A DNA stretch of 64,000 nt from UBA11740 sp035635855 (lineage in GTDB: Bacteria; Acidobacteriota; Blastocatellia; Pyrinomonadales; Pyrinomonadaceae), in NCBI GenBank assembly GCA_035635855.1, contig DASQAF010000027.1, forward strand, positions 186,001 through 250,000. The letters run 5' to 3'. Shown here piece after piece: positions 26,659 through 36,300 of the stretch. Below the pieces are notes generated by a model that was given only the letters and a program-made list of their open reading frames with translations, ran no database searches and had not been told where the DNA came from. A program made the position numbers and the translations under genes. The first letter of the stretch is position 1. The number at the start of each line of letters is the position of its first letter.

Positions 26659-26690
26659 AAGTATTTAGTATACTTTCCGGGACGTGTCAA
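26659..26690 (-). promoter_or_regulatory. promoter with overlapping palindromic operator for the TonB receptor
   Basis: On the minus strand a perfect -35 box TTGACA (26690-26685) is followed by two possible -10 boxes: TATACT after 12 nt or TAAATA after 17 nt. Overlapping both is AAGTATTTAGTATACTT (26659-26675), an inverted repeat with 6-bp arms and a 5-bp centre. An operator on top of the -10 box fits repression by the ROK regulator encoded just upstream (26790-27983). Operator identity is inferred from position and symmetry. The rest of the 310-bp gap shows nothing else. Confidence 0.5.
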
Positions 26691-26789
26691 CCCTTTTTTA
26701 CCCCTGCTGTTGAAAAATAGCCGTCGGGCGAGACTCGCGGATTGGTCATTGGGGCTCCTTTTAAACAGGAACCCGATCGATTCGCCTGA

Positions 26790-27983
26790 TCAGGCAGCAG
26801 CCGCAGCCGCAAACTTACTCGCCAGCACCAGACTCAAAGCTCCCATTAATGTCGGGTCTTTACCCAGAGTCGATGGCAGGATCCGCGCCGACGGCAGCCC
26901 ACGCCGAACACTATGTTCGATTGTTTCCCGGAGCGCACCTTCCACCAGACTCCAGGCTCTGGCGATCTCGCCGCCCACCACCACCGCCTCAGGACTGAAT
27001 CCGACGACCAGGTTCGATATCCCGATGCCGAGGCAGAGCGCTGTATCCACGAGTGCCGAGTTGGCATCAGACTCTCCGGCCAGGGCCCGATCGACGAGTT
27101 CCTTGAAAGTAACGTCTGCTGAGTTCTGTTGCGCCGACACCTTTCGGTAACGGGCAAGAGCTGATCGCTCGGAAGAGAAAGCTTCCCAGCAATCAAGGTT
27201 GCCGCACGAGCAGGGCACCGGCGCGTGCGTGCCGACGATCATATGTCCAAATTCACCGGCCGCGCCGCGCTCGCCGCGGTAAACCTGACCGTCAAAAACG
27301 ATTCCGGTCCCCACGCCTTCAGCCACCAGCACCAAAATGAAATCGCGCGCGTCGCTCACTTCCGGACGGCCAAACCAAAGTTCGGCCAGCGCCACCGCAT
27401 TCGCATCGTTGTCGATCGTGACCGGCAAATTAGTGGCTGACGAGATCATTTTGGCGACCGGAAGATCTCGCCATTTGAAGTACGGCACATAGATGACATT
27501 ACCGGTCGCGGGGTCGACTAATCCCGGAAGGCTCACGCCGATCGATTCGATGGATACATTGTTATGACCCAGGAACTCCCTGATACATTCGATCACCTGA
27601 ATGAATGTCTGTTCAGGATCCGGATCGGTTGGGAATGCTTCTTGATCCAGGACGCGGCCGGCCAGATCGCTGGTGGCAATGGTTGTCACGCTCGGCGTCA
27701 CGGCTACGCCAATCGCTATTGCGCCCGCGGTACGCAGTCTCAACATTGTGGGCGGGCGGCCACCGGTAGATTCACCCTCGCCTATCTCTTCAACCAAACC
27801 TTCGTTCTGCAGATCATCGATGATCGCTGAGACTGTCGATCTCTGCAGCGCGGACTCTCGCGCAATCTCAGCCCGCGAGATCGGTTCCCGCTCGCGCACA
27901 TAATTCAAGACGATCTGCCGATTGATATCGCGAATCGTAGTTAGTCGAGCGGTCTGAACCTTTTTGAGATCTATCCGCCGCAT
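26790..27983 (-). CDS. ROK-family transcriptional repressor (NagC/Mlc/XylR-like)
   Basis: A 397-residue regulator. The N-terminal winged helix (about 15-70) contains SRAEIARESALQRSTVSAII and LVEEIGEGESTGGRPP, the standard ROK DNA-binding part. The C-terminal ROK sugar-binding domain has IDNDANAVAL (190-199) and the zinc site His247 with Cys258, Cys260 and Cys265 (CSCGNLDCWE). A sugar, perhaps glucose or a maltodextrin product, would relieve repression. It sits upstream of the TonB receptor on the same strand and beside a starch/glucan locus, so it is the natural candidate regulator of that locus. It is not a plain glucokinase because of the HTH. Confidence 0.9.
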   Translation of the reverse strand: MRRIDLKKVQTARLTTIRDINRQIVLNYVREREPISRAEIARESALQRSTVSAIIDDLQNEGLVEEIGEGESTGGRPPTMLRLRTAGAIAIGVAVTPSVTTIATSDLAGRVLDQEAFPTDPDPEQTFIQVIECIREFLGHNNVSIESIGVSLPGLVDPATGNVIYVPYFKWRDLPVAKMISSATNLPVTIDNDANAVALAELWFGRPEVSDARDFILVLVAEGVGTGIVFDGQVYRGERGAAGEFGHMIVGTHAPVPCSCGNLDCWEAFSSERSALARYRKVSAQQNSADVTFKELVDRALAGESDANSALVDTALCLGIGISNLVVGFSPEAVVVGGEIARAWSLVEGALRETIEHSVRRGLPSARILPSTLGKDPTLMGALSLVLASKFAAAAAA

Positions 27984-28085
27984 TGGTCGGGTCCTAAGAG
28001 GTGTCTCCCCCGCTTAGTACGAATTAATTTCAACGAGAGAGCGCCGCTGCACAGGCTGGTGTCGAGCAGTCGGCTGGAGGACGAT

Positions 28086-28109
28086 ATTATAGACTGCGGA
28101 GACAGTCAA
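28086..28109 (-). promoter_or_regulatory. possible promoter of the ROK gene
   Basis: On the minus strand TTGACT (28109-28104) and a perfect TATAAT (28091-28086) are separated by only 12 nt, the same unusual spacing seen before the TonB receptor. With a normal 17-nt spacer the -10 would be TATCGT. The leader to ATG 27983 would be about 100 nt. Confidence 0.35.
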
Positions 28110-28163
28110 CGATTGTTAGCACCGCCAGCGCAGACCAGGCTGCCAAGCCAACCGCGTCAAAGG

Positions 28164-30014
28164 CTACTTGCTTACGCCCTTGTTTTGTATCACCGTCAGC
28201 TTTCGATCGACGCCCGGAATCTGAATGATTTCGCTGGTGCCATCTGGCCATTTAATCTCGACCTTATCAACAGCAGTCGCGGCACCTAGGCCAAAATGCA
28301 GCGTCATGTCATTCTGTGAGGAGTAGCTTCCGCCGCTGATTACGTCCTGTCTCTGGCGGACTGCTCCGGTAGTGACATAGACGATCGCGCCGATGGCGTC
28401 TCGCGGACTCTTCTTCGCCACATCTCCCACCAGCCGGAGGTCGAGCCAATGTCCCGCAGGCGTCGTTACGTTTTTCAAAACCGTCGGCTTTGAATCCGCA
28501 TTGTTTATGACCACGTCGGGGCGGCCATCGCCGTCAAGATCACCGACCGCCAAGCCCCGTCCGCACCAGGCAGATGCGAGACCGCTTCCGGGCGCAGCGC
28601 CCACCCTTTCAAACTTACCCTTATGCAGGTTGCGAAAAAGTAACGGCTGCTGCGCGTAGCTCGTGCCCCATTGATGGCCGTCAACCGCGGGGTATACATG
28701 ACCGTTGGCGACTATTATGTCTAGCCAACCGTCGTTATCGTAATCGATGAAGCTGGTACCCCAACCCAGAAATGGCAAAGTCACTTCCCCGAGACCAGCC
28801 AGAAAAGTTACGTCCGTAAAATTGTCGTCGCCGTCATTGTGATAAAGCACGTTCGAATCGTCAGAGAAATTTGTGATATGAAAACTGACGCGGCCGGAAT
28901 TGTCATAGTCGCCGATGGCCACGCCCATCCCTGCCTGCTCTCGTCCGTTTTCATTCAGGGCCACGCCCGAGGGGTAGCCAACCTCTTCAAACGTCCCGTC
29001 GCCTTTATTCACATAAAATAGTTTGGGCGTGGAGTCGTTCACTACAATCAGGTCAAGCCACTTGTCATCATTCGCGTGCACGAACGCGGAAGAGAATCCA
29101 TAGTACTTTTGCGGATCATTCACGCCGGCTTTGACGCTGACATCCTCGAAAGTCCCGTCGGGTTTCTGGTGATAAAGCGTGTCGCCCTCGCCCTGCAAAC
29201 TGCGCGGCCCGCACATTACCGGCGTGCCGCGGAATTGACAAAAGTTTTGACCCACACCGCCCGGTTTGTTCGCGTCTTTCGGACTTGCCGGAAGATTGTT
29301 CAAATCAATTTCGATGTAGCCCGGAACAAAGAGATCGAGCCGGCCATCGGCATCATAGTCACCCCAGGTAGCTCCCGTGCTCCAGCCCTTGCGCGCGACT
29401 CCAACTTTTTCGGCCACGTCCGTGAAGGTTCCATCGCCGTTGTTGTGATAAAGACGCGAGATTCCAAAGTTCGAAACGAAGATGTCCGGCTTGCCGTCGT
29501 TATCATAATCACCGACAGCCACTCCCATTCCCCATCTCTCATTCGCTACTCCGGCCTTGTCCGTAACGTCTTCGAACTTCCAGTTGCCGAGGTTGTGATA
29601 CAACGCGGCGCGAGGCGGCTTTTCTTTGCCCTGCAGGGCCGGAATCGTCGAACCGTTGACCAGATAGATGTCGGGACGCCCATCGCCGTCGTAGTCGAAA
29701 ATCGCCACACCGCCTGATGGAACCTCAAAGATGTAATCCTTCGCCAAAGTTCCAGCATGATGAAGAAAACCGGCCAGCGCCGTTTTGTCGGTGACATCTT
29801 CGAAAATCACCGGAGCTTTGGGATCGGTAATTCCGGCCGTCCGCCGGGTGGTGTAGTTGAGCGGTGTGCCGGTCGAAACTCCACCCATCGGCTGCTGAGT
29901 TTCCGGCTTTTGCGGCGGCGTCTGCGCAAAGAGCGTTTGCGCTTGGATGAGAGAGAAGCTGGCGAGCAAGGCGACGCCAAAGAAAAGGCCGCGATAGGAT
30001 TTGTAGTTTCTCAT
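28164..30014 (-). CDS. secreted FG-GAP/VCBS protein with ASPIC/UnbV C-terminus
   Basis: A 616-residue protein. A signal peptide (FFGVALLASFSLIQAQTLFAQ) is followed by at least seven FG-GAP/VCBS calcium-binding repeats, each with D-x-D-x-D-G loops such as IFDYDGDGRPDIYLVNG and VGDYDNDGKPDIFVSNFG. These form a beta-propeller. The end is an ASPIC/UnbV domain (GDVAKKSPRDAIGAIVYV, then FGLGAATAVDKVEIKWPDG). It is an exported propeller of unknown ligand, common in Acidobacteriota and Planctomycetota. It is a clear paralogue of 30186-32153. The start has a weak ribosome binding site. Function beyond calcium-stabilised adhesion or scaffolding is not readable. Confidence 0.88.
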   Translation of the reverse strand: MRNYKSYRGLFFGVALLASFSLIQAQTLFAQTPPQKPETQQPMGGVSTGTPLNYTTRRTAGITDPKAPVIFEDVTDKTALAGFLHHAGTLAKDYIFEVPSGGVAIFDYDGDGRPDIYLVNGSTIPALQGKEKPPRAALYHNLGNWKFEDVTDKAGVANERWGMGVAVGDYDNDGKPDIFVSNFGISRLYHNNGDGTFTDVAEKVGVARKGWSTGATWGDYDADGRLDLFVPGYIEIDLNNLPASPKDANKPGGVGQNFCQFRGTPVMCGPRSLQGEGDTLYHQKPDGTFEDVSVKAGVNDPQKYYGFSSAFVHANDDKWLDLIVVNDSTPKLFYVNKGDGTFEEVGYPSGVALNENGREQAGMGVAIGDYDNSGRVSFHITNFSDDSNVLYHNDGDDNFTDVTFLAGLGEVTLPFLGWGTSFIDYDNDGWLDIIVANGHVYPAVDGHQWGTSYAQQPLLFRNLHKGKFERVGAAPGSGLASAWCGRGLAVGDLDGDGRPDVVINNADSKPTVLKNVTTPAGHWLDLRLVGDVAKKSPRDAIGAIVYVTTGAVRQRQDVISGGSYSSQNDMTLHFGLGAATAVDKVEIKWPDGTSEIIQIPGVDRKLTVIQNKGVSK

Positions 30015-30185
30015 TTAAGATCAATCACTCAATTTTGCTTTGATATGAACCGAGCCGTTGGGTTCTATCTGTTAGGCTTGGACCGCTTGCTGATGTCGAG
30101 CATCCGGTGGAGACTAACCGAAAATACGCAACCGGTTCGTGCCTGTCAAACCGAGCGCTAATCGAACTGAGGCCTCGCGGCCGGC

Positions 30186-32153
30186 TTAATTCCCTTCCTT
30201 CGCGTCGTGCTCGCTGATCGTAATGTATCGATCCACCTCCAGGTTCGCGAGCATTTGCAGGCGCCCGCTGGGCCAGCGCACCTCGACAGCGCGAACTCCC
30301 GTAGCGGCGCCCAGTCCGGCAATAATTCTGGAGTCGTTAGATGAGAGATAGCTGCCGGCAGTTGAGACGTCGAAAGACTGGCGCCGTCCGGAATTGTCGG
30401 TGACCGTGACGTGAGCGCCAATGCCGTCGCGGTCCGACTTCGCGCCTACCAATCGAATTCCCAGCCAGTGATTCTTCGTGCCGTTGTTACGCAGAATGAT
30501 CGGCGCGCCGTTCAGCTCTCCAATCACGATGTCGATCTGCCCGTCGTTGTTTAGATCGCCAAAGGCGGCTCCGCGCGCAGCGATGGGCACATTGAAAGCC
30601 GCGCCGGCCGTGGCTGAAACATTTACGAAGCCTTTGCCGGTATTCCGCATCAACAGCGGTGTCTGTTTGTACTTCAAATAAGTTGTGGACTTTTCGATCG
30701 TATCCAATACATGGCTTTGCGCTACGAATGTATCCCGCTGTCCGTCGTTGTCGGCGTCAATAAAGTGCGTGCCCCAGCCGGAGTACGGCAAGGTTATCTG
30801 GCCCACGCTCGTAGCGTTCGTGGCCCAGGTGAAAGTCAGGTCGCCGTTGTTGTGATAAAGCGGATACGTTTCGTTCGACAAGGTCGTGATGAAAACGTCC
30901 GGCCAGCCATCGTTGTCATAATCCGCCGCGTCGACGCCCATGCCCGCAAACGTCTTCCCATTTTCATCGTACCCGGCGCCGGCGGTGACGGCGATGTCTT
31001 CAAACGTGCCGTCGCGTTTGTTGTGATAGAGCGACTGGCGCACGCTGTCGTTGGCGACAAACACGTCCGGCCAACCGTCGTTGTCAAAGTCCGCGAAGGC
31101 GACACCTAAACCTTTGCCATTCGGATCTGCTATTCCTGCTTTGTTACTGACGTCTTCAAACGTGCCGTCCGCTTTCTGATGATAGAGGATGTTCGTCGCG
31201 CCTTTGAAGTTATCGGGGTGACAGTAAGCGCGAGTGCCCTTGTTATCGCCGCACTGCATCGATCCTTTTTCGAAATCCCATTCCAGATAACGAGCGACAA
31301 AGAGATCCAGACGCCCGTCCCGATCGTAATCAATCCAGCCCGCGCTGGTTGACCAGCCATCGGCGGCTACGCCCAGTTTCCTCGCTACGTCGGTGAAGGT
31401 CCCGTCGCCGTTGTTGTGATAGAGATGATTCTCGCCGTAACCAGTTACATATAGATCTGTGTGCCCATCCTTGTCATAATCGCCCGCGGCCACTCCCATG
31501 CTGTAACCATAGCCTTTCAATCCCGCTCGCTCAGTCACATCCTCAAAACTGCCGTCCGATTTCTGATGATAGAGACGGTTCCAATATTTGGGCTGGCTCT
31601 TGTCGGGCACCGCGCCCTTGGGCATGGGATCTTTTAGCAGTGCGCCGTTGGTAAAGAAAAGATCCATGCGACCGTCATTGTCATAGTCAAAGATGGCGAC
31701 GCCGCCGCCCATCGTTTCCAACAGATATTTGACTGACGTCGGCGAACCCTCATGTTTGAAATCAATCTTTGTCAGCGCGGTGATGTCGGTGAAAGTTACC
31801 GGCGAAGGAGCCTGTGGACCGGGCGGCGGCGGTGTCTTGGGCAGATCGCCGGAACTGTATGAGCGTCCCGCACGGGGCGTCGGAGTAGGTGTCGGTTGCT
31901 GCGCAAACATTGGGCAAGCCGACGCAAGCACAATGAGGACAAGGCCTGGCAGTAAGCACTGAAAGCTCGGCAGGAAAATGTTATCCGATTTTCTGGGAGC
32001 GCGGGCGCCCTCGCCCGCATTGAGCTTGAAGCGCGAACCCGATTTTTTCGCAGTCCTCAAATGATGTTGAGATTTGAGCGTGCTGCGCACGCTGTGCGGG
32101 CGACTCCCGCGCTCCCAGCAATATGTTGCCTCGTTTACCTCTGATTGATCCAA
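30186..32153 (-). CDS. secreted FG-GAP/VCBS-ASPIC protein with repeat-disrupted N-terminus
   Basis: It has the same architecture as its neighbour at 28164: signal segment (LLPGLVLIVLASACPMFAQQ), a Pro/Thr linker, FG-GAP repeats with D-x-D-x-D-G loops, then ASPIC/UnbV (GAKSDRDGIGAHVTVTD, GLGAATGVRAVEVRWPSG). The start is problematic. The longest frame begins at TTG 32153, and its first roughly 50 codons are an intergenic inverted repeat (31993-32118) that gives Arg/Ser-rich text unlike a leader. No ATG lies between the repeat and the signal peptide. The native start was probably lost or is a rare codon near 31980. The coordinates given are the maximal frame. Confidence 0.8.
   Translation of the reverse strand: MDQSEVNEATYCWERGSRPHSVRSTLKSQHHLRTAKKSGSRFKLNAGEGARAPRKSDNIFLPSFQCLLPGLVLIVLASACPMFAQQPTPTPTPRAGRSYSSGDLPKTPPPPGPQAPSPVTFTDITALTKIDFKHEGSPTSVKYLLETMGGGVAIFDYDNDGRMDLFFTNGALLKDPMPKGAVPDKSQPKYWNRLYHQKSDGSFEDVTERAGLKGYGYSMGVAAGDYDKDGHTDLYVTGYGENHLYHNNGDGTFTDVARKLGVAADGWSTSAGWIDYDRDGRLDLFVARYLEWDFEKGSMQCGDNKGTRAYCHPDNFKGATNILYHQKADGTFEDVSNKAGIADPNGKGLGVAFADFDNDGWPDVFVANDSVRQSLYHNKRDGTFEDIAVTAGAGYDENGKTFAGMGVDAADYDNDGWPDVFITTLSNETYPLYHNNGDLTFTWATNATSVGQITLPYSGWGTHFIDADNDGQRDTFVAQSHVLDTIEKSTTYLKYKQTPLLMRNTGKGFVNVSATAGAAFNVPIAARGAAFGDLNNDGQIDIVIGELNGAPIILRNNGTKNHWLGIRLVGAKSDRDGIGAHVTVTDNSGRRQSFDVSTAGSYLSSNDSRIIAGLGAATGVRAVEVRWPSGRLQMLANLEVDRYITISEHDAKEGN
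31993..32118. repeat. inverted repeat (CTGGGAGCGCGGG type) inside a gene's 5' end
   Basis: Arms 31993-32019 and 32095-32118 share CTGGGAGCGCGGG plus TCGCCCGCA, separated by a short unequal spacer (CGCCC against AG). The 75-nt loop contains a smaller hairpin, GCGTGC-TGC-GCACGC (32078-32092). The repeat occupies codons about 12-53 of the maximal frame of the FG-GAP gene. Confidence 0.75.
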
Positions 32154-32169
32154 TATCGTCGTGCCTGAT

Positions 32170-33180
32170 TCAATCGGTGTTCGATGAGTCTAACTGACGC
32201 TTTGCCTCGTCGATCAACTGATTGTTTCCCTCATAAGAAAGTTTCTTGTCGTTCCCGCTCTGCGGCGGATACTGATGACGCTTATAGACCGGATACGCTT
32301 CCGTGCGCAGATGCGCCGGCATGTGATGTCCGCGCCGCGTTGCGCGTTCGTGGCGCAGAGCGGAAATGTCGACCGGCGCGACGACAATTCGCTCGCCCGG
32401 ACCAGGCGACGCTTCCACCAACAAACGGCCATCGAAATCTATCACCTGACTGCCGCCGGGCCAGGAGTAGGGCGGATAATGTTTCAGACTCGCGCCCTGA
32501 TTCGCGGCCACGACATAGGCAATGTTCTCGATCGCCCGAGCGCGATTGATCACCGTCCACCAAGCCATCGGCTCAGTTGTCCCCCAGGGATCCATATAAG
32601 CCGAAACCCTCACCAGAATTTCCGCGCCATTCGCCGTGAGCTGGCGCATCGCTTCGGGAAACAACCAGTCGTAACAGATGGCGCAGCCGATGCGGCCGAT
32701 CGGCGTCTCGGCAACCGGAAAGAGTGGTTCATCGTAGCCTTCCAGATCATGTGGACTTGTTTGCACCTCGTATGGAATCCACGTATTTACCTTTCGGTAC
32801 TTGTAAAGAATTCCTTCGGGCCCAATCAGGCAGGTCGCGTTGAAAACATGGCCCGGCCATTTCGGATCAACTTCCAGCATCGAGCCGCTTTGAATGTAAA
32901 TGTTGAGGTCGCGGGCCTTTTGTTGAAGTCGCTCTGTGTGTTCGTTAGGGATCTCAACAGCGAGCTTCTCGATCAACTCCGCGGCAGTTGCAAATACTGG
33001 CGCCGAATGTGCGAACTCTGGAAAGACGACGAGCCGCACCGGTAGAAACGGCGCCGCACCCGCCACTGCCGAATCAATCATTGACAGCATCCGATCGGTA
33101 TTCGCGCGCATCGCCCTGCGCTCGATCGGGTTCGCCATGTCCACCTGACAGGCGGCGGCTGAGTATCTGATATGTTCCAT
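32170..33180 (-). CDS. nitrilase-superfamily (carbon-nitrogen) hydrolase
   Basis: A 336-residue cytosolic enzyme with the complete nitrilase-fold triad: Glu55 in VVFPEFAHSAP, Lys130 in YKYRKVNTW and Cys169 in IGCAICYDWLFPEAM. It hydrolyses an amide or nitrile C-N bond. The region after the catalytic Cys (MDPWGTTEPMAWW) resembles aliphatic amidase or N-carbamoyl amidase-like branches. There is no signal peptide. It lies between two ASPIC-protein genes with a 17-base gap to the downstream one. The substrate is not predictable from the sequence. Confidence 0.9.
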   Translation of the reverse strand: MEHIRYSAAACQVDMANPIERRAMRANTDRMLSMIDSAVAGAAPFLPVRLVVFPEFAHSAPVFATAAELIEKLAVEIPNEHTERLQQKARDLNIYIQSGSMLEVDPKWPGHVFNATCLIGPEGILYKYRKVNTWIPYEVQTSPHDLEGYDEPLFPVAETPIGRIGCAICYDWLFPEAMRQLTANGAEILVRVSAYMDPWGTTEPMAWWTVINRARAIENIAYVVAANQGASLKHYPPYSWPGGSQVIDFDGRLLVEASPGPGERIVVAPVDISALRHERATRRGHHMPAHLRTEAYPVYKRHQYPPQSGNDKKLSYEGNNQLIDEAKRQLDSSNTD

Positions 33181-33192
33181 AAGAAGACTTTC

Positions 33193-33314
33193 GTCCGCAG
33201 ATTACGCAGATTTCACAGATAACGAAATCAAAGAATGATTGGACAAAGGCTTTGTCGCTGAGCTGACGTTTTTCCCTGCCTTCCTAATCGGCGTAATCTG
33301 TGTAATCTGCGGAC
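33193..33314. repeat. intergenic inverted repeat (GTCCGCAGATTAC type)
   Basis: Arms 33193-33216 and 33291-33314 match at 21 of 24 positions, and each arm is a degenerate tandem of the ATTACGCAG/ATTACACAG unit. It exactly fills the gap between the start of the hydrolase gene (33180) and the stop of the TPR-ASPIC gene (33314), and could act as that gene's transcript-end hairpin. Confidence 0.75.
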
Positions 33315-36300
33315 TATCGATGAACCATTACGGACTCGATCGATGTCACCGGCGAAGTGACGACCCGCGTGTTGTATTTCTCAATATATCTCCGGCGCGC
33401 TTCGGTTAGCGGATAATGTTCCGGCCACGCATATGGATAGCGGCTCATCCCGTGAAACGGCAAAGGAGCAAACTGGTCGGGACTGGCCGAGTTGATGTCC
33501 ATCTCTTTACTGAAACCGTCTGAGTAGAGCAGAAACGTGCGGGTCCAGCCTTTCGGCAGCAGCGGGAGCGCGCTCGCGTCAAAAGACACACTGATCTCGT
33601 CACCCGGCCGGCAGATGGCAAACATGTCGTCGCTCATTAAGAGTAATTCGCGCACATCGCCTTCGCGCGTATATTTTCCGGTCATCACTTTCCATGGCGA
33701 AGTGAAAGAGACGCGCGCGTAATCATAACCAAACGGTTCACGATTATCGGGAGTCACCTCGGCCGAGAAACCTCGCCAATTCAGATCAGCCCGCACTGGA
33801 TCGAGCCGAGCGATCTGAGCCGGCGGATGCTTATCTGAGGTGTCAACCAAAATCTGGTCCCAATAGATGCGCATGTTGGTAACGATGCGCACTTCGCGTC
33901 TGGCGCTCAGGAACTTGCCGGTCAGGTCTACAGTCACTGTCTGCGGCCGGCCCACCGGTATGCCAATGTCTTCGATAACAGTGCGCCAATTTCCGCTTTC
34001 GTCTTTTACCTGCAAGGCCGGCGACTTCATCGTCTTCCCTGCCTGTGCCGCGGCCACGTTGTCGCTGGACCAGGCGTAATCGGTCCACCCGGTCAACAGC
34101 AGCAAGACTTTCGCTGACGCCGGTTCACTGAGCTTCATGGTCAGCGTATGTTCTTCTGCATAGCCACGAATCCGATCGAGTTTGAAATCATCGGGCCAGC
34201 GGCGATCCATTCGTGAAATGAGATCAAGCACATCGTTCCCGTGGTTATCAATCGCACTCAAAGGCGGCCGCGCGTCGCGCGTCACAAATAACTTGAAAGG
34301 CTTAGGCGGATCTGACATGCCTTCGTTGGGATAGATTTCAGTGCCGGCTGGATGCGTCACGGCCAGCAGCTGTAAGCGATCTACAAACATCGCCTCTTCC
34401 AACTCGTTCGTGACGCGCAGTTCATAGCGACCGTTCTTTTCCTTCAATTGGTCGCCGCGGATGCGCACATACTCTTCGGGGTCAGGCTTGTTATAGCGGC
34501 CGGGCTCTTCCAGATAGCCCATTTCTCCGCCGCCCATAAAATCGGTGACAAATTCAAAACGCTCGCCGTTCCACGTATATAGATAAGGACACGACGAAGG
34601 CTTGCGATCGAGTTCGGTGATATCGAGCGAGATAAACGCGGGCTTTCGGTTTCCACCCGTAAACGCGGGAAACTCCGTCTCTGCCTGCACAATTCCCGCC
34701 GGCCACAGCACTCGCACCGCATCAGGCCGTTCGCGCTTTCCCAAACCAAAGATCAAATCAGCAGGCGCCGGCGCCGGTGAAGCCGAGTAAGTTTCGAGTT
34801 TCTGCCAAAGACTGCCGGCACGCATTTCAACTTTCGCTTCGATCGCGCTCCGGTTGCTGATGCGACCGTGAAGATTCACCGTCATAGAGTGATTGCGGTT
34901 GCCGCCGTTGTTGCGCAACACGTGCATTTCGCCATTTGGTCCGCGCACGACTAAATCAATGTCGCCGTCACCATCCAAATCGCCCGCCCCGAGTGCGAGG
35001 TGCCCAAGCCACGTGGAATCGAGCTTCCCGTAGAGGTTCTGCAGTGCAGCAGAGAGCGTCTTGTCGCTGACGTCCACGAAGCCATCGCCGACGTTTCGCC
35101 AAACGTGTAGACCTTCGTTCGTCAGGAGCAAGAGATCCAGCAGCCCGTCGTTGTCATAATCGATAAACTGCGCGGCGTTCGCCTCTTTGGTCCCGGGAGG
35201 CGCAGGCAAGAGACGGAAGTGCGCGTTGCCGGTGCTGATCGCGAGGATGCCGGGAGCATCTGCGCGCCCCAAAAAGAAATCTGTGAAACCGTCTTTGTTA
35301 ACGTCTCCGGCGGCGACACAGGTGTACTGACCACGCTGGCCAAGACCAACTTCTGTCGCTACATCAGCGAAGGCACCGTCTCGCAGGTTACGAAAAAGCG
35401 CCGGCGGATTTTCTTTGCGATTGAGGACGAATAGATCTATATCGCGTCGGTTGTCGAAGTCGGTTGGCACTACGGCGCCAGAACCAGTGAACGATTTTTG
35501 ACCCGTGACTCTTGCCGTCTCAGTTATGTCTGTGAATGTCCCGTTGCCGTTGTTGCGAAACAAAATGTTTGGCGGGCCGGTAATGAAGATGTCCAGATCG
35601 CCGTCATGGTCGAAATCGAGAAACGCACACGAAAGATGTAACTTAGCCGAGTTTGTAGGCACAAGGATGCCGGCCTCTCTCGTTTTGTCTGAGAAATGTC
35701 CATTGCCATCGTTGTGATACAACACAAAGGCCGTCTCAGGTCCGCGCACCACCAGCAAATCGGGCTTACCATCATTGTCGTAATCTCCTGCCACGGCGGC
35801 AAAGGCGAATCCGTCACCGGGATACGTCAGACCGGACGATGCCGAGACGTCCGTGAAGGTTTTTCCGTCATTGCGCAGAAGTCTTCCCGGTGAAGATACA
35901 TCGAAGATATCCAGATCACCGTCACCATCATAGTCAAACAATACGATCGGTTCCCCGCGCGCATAGGATTGCGCGAGTGCCACTGTGGGTACTCGTGAAC
36001 TGAGGCGACGCTTATCCGTCCTCAGCTTAAGAGGCTCGGATAGTAAGCCTTCGGTTACGTCCTGGAACACGACATCCGGAATAGCTTTATCAACCAACTC
36101 AGCCTCCGCCCCGGTTGAAACCACCGCCTCAGCATAATGTCCGCCCTCGAGATAGTTTGCGCCCAGCGTGGTGCCGGCGCCGCTTTGCTTGAACTGCTGA
36201 AATTTCTGAATCAGCCGTTGGCCTTCCTCTCTTTTTCCCGTTCGCGTCAGCAACAAACCAAGATTGTAGAGGGCAGTTTCGTTGTAAGGTTCGGCCTTAA

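Noticed and set aside
29076..29717. 213-codon plus-strand open frame
   Set aside because: Antisense to the FG-GAP repeats; its apparent internal repeats (VVVIK and similar) are only the mirror of the calcium loops.
32275..33045. 256-codon plus-strand open frame
   Set aside because: Antisense to the nitrilase-superfamily gene, whose catalytic triad is intact.
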